Shown here piece by piece: positions 60,226 through 64,000 of a stretch of 64,000 nucleotides of DNA. This DNA comes from Lysobacteraceae bacterium NML03-0222. Its GTDB lineage: Bacteria; Pseudomonadota; Gammaproteobacteria; Xanthomonadales; Xanthomonadaceae. The notes below the pieces were generated by a model. That model was given only the letters and a program-made list of their open reading frames with translations. It was not told the DNA's origin and did not search any database. Numbering within the stretch: the first letter of the stretch is position 1; every line of letters begins with the position of its first letter. Location: positions 124,001-188,000 of the forward strand of contig NWQM01000004.1 of assembly GCA_002798195.1 (NCBI GenBank). Reading direction: 5' to 3'. A program made the position numbers and the translations under genes.

Positions 60226-62091
60226 TCAGGTGTCAAGGAAGCTGCGCAGGGTTTCACTGCGCGAGGGGTGACGCAGTTTGCGCAGCGCCTTGGCCTCGAT
60301 CTGGCGAATGCGCTCGCGGGTGACGTCGAACTGCTTGCCGACTTCTTCCAGCGTGTGGTCGGTATTCATGTCGATGCCAAAGCGCATGCGCAGTACCTTG
60401 GCTTCGCGCGGGGTGAGGCCAGCCAGAACCTCGCGCACGGTTTCCACCAGATTGATGTCGGTGGTGGCATCCACCGGCGACATGACATTGGTGTCTTCGA
60501 TGAAGTCCCCCAGATGCGAGTCTTCATCATCGCCAATCGGGGTTTCCATCGAAATCGGTTCCTTGGCGATTTTCATCACCTTGCGAATCTTGTCCTCGGG
60601 CATGTCCATCTCGCGCGCCAGCTCCTCTGGCGTCGCCTCACGACCATAGGTCTGCAACATCTGCCGGGAGATGCGATTGAGCTTGTTGATGGTCTCGATC
60701 ATGTGCACCGGGATACGGATGGTGCGTGCCTGGTCGGCAATCGAGCGGGTAATGGCCTGACGAATCCACCAAGTGGCATAGGTGGAGAACTTGAAGCCGC
60801 GGCGGAACTCGAACTTGTCCACCGCCTTCATCAGGCCGATATTGCCCTCCTGGATCAGGTCAAGGAACTGCAAGCCACGGTTGGTGTACTTCTTGGCAAT
60901 GGAGATGACCAGACGCAGATTGGCCTCGACCATTTCCTTCTTGGCCTTGCGTGCCTGCACTTCGCCATAGGCCATGCTCTTGACCAGCTCGCGCATGTCG
61001 GCGAGGGTCATGGAGTGCTTGCCTTCCAGCTCCAGAATCATTTCTTGCTGGGCAATGATTGGCTCGCGCACATCGCGCAGGGCCGAGCCCCACTTCTGCT
61101 TGCGCTTGAGCATTTCATCCACCCAGCCCAGGTCGATATTGTTGCTGTCCCAAGCTTTCAGGAAGTCCTTGCGCGGCATCCCGGCCTGGCGGGTGGCCAG
61201 CTCCATGATGCGGCGCTCGCGGGTTTTGATTTCGTTCTGCACATCACGCAGCTGTTGTACCAGCGCATCGAAGTACGGCAGCGGAAACTTGAAGGTGACG
61301 AAGATGTCGGCCATTTCCTGACGCAACTTGGTCACCGACTTGTGCGCCGGGCCATGCTTGGCATGTGCCTTTTCAAACTTGCTCCACAGCGCTGCCATTT
61401 CGGTCATGCGCAGTTTGACTTCCTCCGGGTCGGGGCCGGAAGGCGCGGGCTCATCAGCCGCACCCGCATCGTCGTCATCATCCTCGTCGGCGTCCTCATC
61501 CAGCGCCTCGACCTCGTCCTCGACTTCCTCATCCTCAGCAGCGGCAGCGGCATTGGCTTCCTCGACATAGTCATTGAAGCCGACCACCACTTCCGGCAGA
61601 CGTTTTTTGCCCTCCAGATGCTGCTGATAGTCTTCCAGCACCAGGCTGACCGAGGGCGGGAACAGCGCCAGCGAGGCCAGCATCTGGTTGATGCCCTCCT
61701 CAATGCGCTTGGCGATGGCGATTTCGCCTTCACGGGTCAAAAGTTCGACCGAGCCCATTTCGCGCATGTACATGCGCACCGGGTCGGTCGTGCGTCCGGT
61801 TTCGGTATCCAGCGCTGACAGTGCCGCGGCCGCTTCTTCGGCTGCGGTTTCGTCCACATCACGGCCAGAGCCGGACTGCCCGGCCAGCAGCAGGGTTTCG
61901 GCATCAGGCGCGACTTCATGCACGTCGATACCCATGCCGTTGATCATGCTGATGATGTCTTCAATCTGCTCGGGATCGACCAGATCATCAGGCAGGTGGT
62001 CGTTGACCTCGGCATAGGTCAGATAGCCCTGTTCCAGGCCCTTGCTGATGAGCTGCTTGATTTCCGACTGGGCCTGACGATCACTGGCCAT
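60226..62091 (-). CDS. rpoD: RNA polymerase sigma-70 factor RpoD
   Basis: Primary housekeeping sigma factor. It has 621 residues: region 1.1 at the N-terminus, an acidic non-conserved insertion (about 190-220, runs of Asp and Glu), region 2 with KFSTYATWWIRQAITRSIAD (2.3-2.4), region 3 and region 4 with TLEEVGKQFDVTRERIRQIE (helix-turn-helix). The ATG at 62091 has AGGTG upstream; a GTG three codons earlier is less likely. A TATAAT lies 30 bp upstream at 62127-62122. Confidence 0.98.
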   Translation of the reverse strand: MASDRQAQSEIKQLISKGLEQGYLTYAEVNDHLPDDLVDPEQIEDIISMINGMGIDVHEVAPDAETLLLAGQSGSGRDVDETAAEEAAAALSALDTETGRTTDPVRMYMREMGSVELLTREGEIAIAKRIEEGINQMLASLALFPPSVSLVLEDYQQHLEGKKRLPEVVVGFNDYVEEANAAAAAEDEEVEDEVEALDEDADEDDDDDAGAADEPAPSGPDPEEVKLRMTEMAALWSKFEKAHAKHGPAHKSVTKLRQEMADIFVTFKFPLPYFDALVQQLRDVQNEIKTRERRIMELATRQAGMPRKDFLKAWDSNNIDLGWVDEMLKRKQKWGSALRDVREPIIAQQEMILELEGKHSMTLADMRELVKSMAYGEVQARKAKKEMVEANLRLVISIAKKYTNRGLQFLDLIQEGNIGLMKAVDKFEFRRGFKFSTYATWWIRQAITRSIADQARTIRIPVHMIETINKLNRISRQMLQTYGREATPEELAREMDMPEDKIRKVMKIAKEPISMETPIGDDEDSHLGDFIEDTNVMSPVDATTDINLVETVREVLAGLTPREAKVLRMRFGIDMNTDHTLEEVGKQFDVTRERIRQIEAKALRKLRHPSRSETLRSFLDT

Positions 62092-62121
62092 GTGTTTCAC
62101 CTGAAAGAAACTGAACCCCCA

Positions 62122-62127
62122 ATTATA
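62122..62127 (-). promoter_or_regulatory. -10 box upstream of rpoD
   Basis: Perfect TATAAT on the minus strand 30 bp before the rpoD start. No good -35 hexamer at 16-18 bp spacing; the promoter may depend on an activator or other sequence. Confidence 0.5.
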
Positions 62128-62152
62128 CTACTTTATCCGTCTGCTGCCGGGT

Positions 62153-62593
62153 TCAGGTTTGCAGCATGAAAGTTACCGGGCCGTCATTGACCAGGCTTAC
62201 CTGCATATGGGCGCCAAACCGGCCCATTTCCACCCCTGGCGCATGCCTTTGCCGACATTCTGCTATCAGCTGCGCATACAGCTGTTCAGCCAACGCCGGG
62301 GAGGCTGCGCCGCTGAAACTTGGCCGCAGCCCGCTGCGGGTATCGGCAGCCAGGGTGAACTGGCTGACCAGCAGCAATTGCCCACCGCTATCGCGCAACG
62401 AACGATTCATGCGTCCGGCCTCGTCGGCAAACACCCGGTAAGCCAGCAAGCGCTCGGCCATTTTGACTACCTTGTCGCTATCGTCAGTGGCTTCGGCGCA
62501 CACCAATGCCAAAAGCCCTGCACCAATCTGGCCAACGGTTTCGCCCTCGACCTCCACTTTGGCGCTGGAGACGCGCTGAATCAAAGCCAACAT
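62153..62593 (-). CDS. dtd: D-aminoacyl-tRNA deacylase
   Basis: Removes D-amino acids (and Gly mischarged on tRNA-Ala) from tRNA. It has 146 residues, starting MLALIQRVSSAKVEVEGETVG, with the active-site motifs GGQLLLVSQFTLAADT and LVNDGPVTFMLQT. The start at 62593 is the family N-terminus; the frame extends 12 codons upstream. It lies just upstream of rpoD and is divergent from the acyltransferase gene. Confidence 0.96.
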   Translation of the reverse strand: MLALIQRVSSAKVEVEGETVGQIGAGLLALVCAEATDDSDKVVKMAERLLAYRVFADEAGRMNRSLRDSGGQLLLVSQFTLAADTRSGLRPSFSGAASPALAEQLYAQLIAECRQRHAPGVEMGRFGAHMQVSLVNDGPVTFMLQT

Positions 62594-62688
62594 GGTTGTT
62601 TTGCCCACAAAAGCCGCAAGATTAACCAAACTTGCCCGCTACTCTTGCGTTTTCTCTACACTCAAGCCCCTTTGTTGATGTCCTGCCC

Positions 62689-63588
62689 ATGCTTTATTGG
62701 CTTGCCAAACTGATCGGCCTTTTGCCCATGCCCGCCCTGCACTGGCTCGGCGACCGGCTTGCCGCCTTCTGGTTGCACGGCCAACGCCGTGAAAGCCGGG
62801 TGGCCTGGCGCAGTCTGGAGCTTGCCTTCCCACATATGCCCGAGGCCGAGCGCCGCACCTTGCACAAAGCGGCACTGCAAAGCACCGGTCGGCAGATGTT
62901 TGAAACCCTACGCATCTGGACACGCCCGGCAGCGGAGAACTTGCAATTGCTGCGCGAAGGCACCGGCATTGAGCTATTTGAGGCAGCCCTCGGCAGTGGT
63001 CGCGGAGTGATTGTCGCCGCCCCCCACCATGGCAACTGGGAGCTTTTGAACCAATGGCTGGCCTCGCGCACAGCGCTCGCCATCCTGTATGCGCCGCCGG
63101 AGTCAGCGCGGGTGGATGCGTTTTTGCGACGGGTACGCAAGGCACAGGCGCACGACGGACAGGTGGAGCAAATCCGCGCCGAAGGCATCGGCATTCGGCA
63201 ATTGTTCAAACGCCTGCAGAGCGGTGGCGTGGTCGGCATCCTGCCCGACCAACAGCCCAAGCAGGGCGAAGGGGTCTGGGCACCATTTTTTGGGGTTCCC
63301 GCCTCGACCATGACCCTGATTGGCCGCCTGGCCGAGCGCAGCAGCGCCATCGTCCTGTTCGCCTGGTGTGAGCGTGATGCCGATGGTCGCGGCTTCACCC
63401 TGCATATCGAAGCCGCCGCAGATGACATCGCCGCCAAAGATCCTCGGGTTTCTGCCACGGCACTCAATGCCGGCATCGAGGCGCTGGTGCGTCGCAACCC
63501 TGCACAGTATCAGTGGACTTACAAGCGCTGGTCGCAGCAGCCCGAAGGCAGTGCGTTCGGCAACCCCTATTGGCCAGATTGTTATTGA
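62689..63588 (+). CDS. Lipid A acyltransferase, LpxL/HtrB-like
   Basis: Inner-membrane enzyme adding a secondary acyl chain to lipid A (LpxL, LpxM or LpxP role not resolved). It has 299 residues: one N-terminal hydrophobic segment (LAKLIGLLPMPALHWLG), the catalytic HX4E in VIVAAPHHGNWELLNQW, and the acyl-binding GGVVGILPDQQPKQGEGVW region. The start at 62689 is chosen since MLYWLAKLIGLLP matches the family. It stops 1 bp before the start of the next gene. Confidence 0.9.
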   Translation: MLYWLAKLIGLLPMPALHWLGDRLAAFWLHGQRRESRVAWRSLELAFPHMPEAERRTLHKAALQSTGRQMFETLRIWTRPAAENLQLLREGTGIELFEAALGSGRGVIVAAPHHGNWELLNQWLASRTALAILYAPPESARVDAFLRRVRKAQAHDGQVEQIRAEGIGIRQLFKRLQSGGVVGILPDQQPKQGEGVWAPFFGVPASTMTLIGRLAERSSAIVLFAWCERDADGRGFTLHIEAAADDIAAKDPRVSATALNAGIEALVRRNPAQYQWTYKRWSQQPEGSAFGNPYWPDCY

Positions 63589-63589
63589 T

Positions 63590-64000
63590 ATGACACAGCC
63601 CAGCCCTCCCGCTCTACCCAGCACCGACGCCTGGCAGCCGCTGCCCGCACGCGGACGGATCTTATTCTGCCTGAGCCATGCCATCGGCTGTGCCATTTTG
63701 GGCGCTGCACTGGCTCTGGCCACCGCACTTGTATTCAAAGCCTGGCCCTGGCTCTGGGCGGGTCTGCTGACCGCGGCGGGTCTGCTTGCCGGGGTCGTAT
63801 TCGGCATTTGGCTGGGCGCGCGCCGTCACAGCTATTACCGCTGGCAGCTGAGTGAAACCGGCTTTGCGGTGAGAAGCGGCAAGCTCTGGCAGCGACATAC
63901 CTATGTACCATCCACCCGCATACAGCATCTGGATATCAGCCGCGGCCCGCTGCAGCGCCGCTACGGGCTTGCCACACTGACCGTACACACCGCAGGCACG
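63590..64000 (+). CDS. bPH2-domain membrane protein, YdbS-like (partial, 3' end outside window)
   Basis: At least 137 residues and still open at the right edge. The N-terminus is Pro-rich; two hydrophobic helices follow (about 24-45 and 52-75), then the bacterial PH-like domain: YYRWQLSETGFAVRSGKLW and VPSTRIQHLDISRGPLQRR, ending here in YGLATLTVHTAGT. These are hallmarks of DUF304/YdbS proteins, often paired with a YdbT-like gene. Function unknown; membrane-stress or bacteriocin tolerance has been suggested for relatives. Confidence 0.88.
   Translation, partial: MTQPSPPALPSTDAWQPLPARGRILFCLSHAIGCAILGAALALATALVFKAWPWLWAGLLTAAGLLAGVVFGIWLGARRHSYYRWQLSETGFAVRSGKLWQRHTYVPSTRIQHLDISRGPLQRRYGLATLTVHTAGT

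Overview
The window is a stretch of high-GC gammaproteobacterial chromosome, almost entirely housekeeping genes packed into operons with 1-11 bp overlaps. The protein sequences, the murD-less dcw cluster, the metX-metB-hom operon behind a SAM riboswitch, and rnpB between rsmI and mraZ together suggest the Xanthomonadaceae (Lysobacteraceae). This is inference from gene content and order; no database was searched. I see no prophage, IS element, CRISPR array or plasmid module.

Layout. 1-10998: partial lytic transglycosylase mltB, two glycosyltransferases, purL, dsbC, xerD, an RDD membrane protein, and lptG/lptF (LPS export). 11105-15907 (+): pepA, holC, valS. 15977-20773 (-): an HslR-like S4 protein, the rpsP-rimM-trmD-rplS ribosome operon, a small lipoprotein and ffh. 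20941-25165 (+): a YpjD-like membrane protein, then a Fur-regulated TonB-dependent receptor with a periplasmic esterase. 25162-30280 (-): a PAP2-like protein, radA, and metX-metB-hom under a SAM-I riboswitch. 30378-33736 (+): M23 peptidase, prfC, pyrF. 33797-37377 (-): formaldehyde detoxification (frmR-adhC ... fghA) with a methyltransferase and a phospholipase-D-like gene in between. 37479-39484 (-): Pit phosphate transporter and a Nudix hydrolase. 39556-55334 (-): the cell division/cell wall (dcw) cluster from mraZ to ftsZ, lacking murD. 55647-60226: rnpB, rsmI, lpoA, yraN, an AlgR-type regulator, a carboxylesterase and tRNA-Ile2. 60226-64000: rpoD, dtd, an LpxL-type acyltransferase and a truncated PH-domain membrane protein.

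The most notable signals are non-coding. They are a perfect 14-copy heptanucleotide array with G-quadruplex potential just upstream of trmD; a SAM-I riboswitch whose expression platform can be read directly (Shine-Dalgarno sequestrator versus a 9-bp antisequestrator); a nine-G run inside the spacer of the dcw promoter, next to four 10-bp-phased MraZ boxes; a second strong ribosome-binding site in frame 156 bp upstream of the usual ftsZ start; and a formaldehyde operator overlapping the frmR -10 box. None is certainly a new system. The heptamer array, the dcw promoter and the ftsZ upstream start deserve follow-up first.
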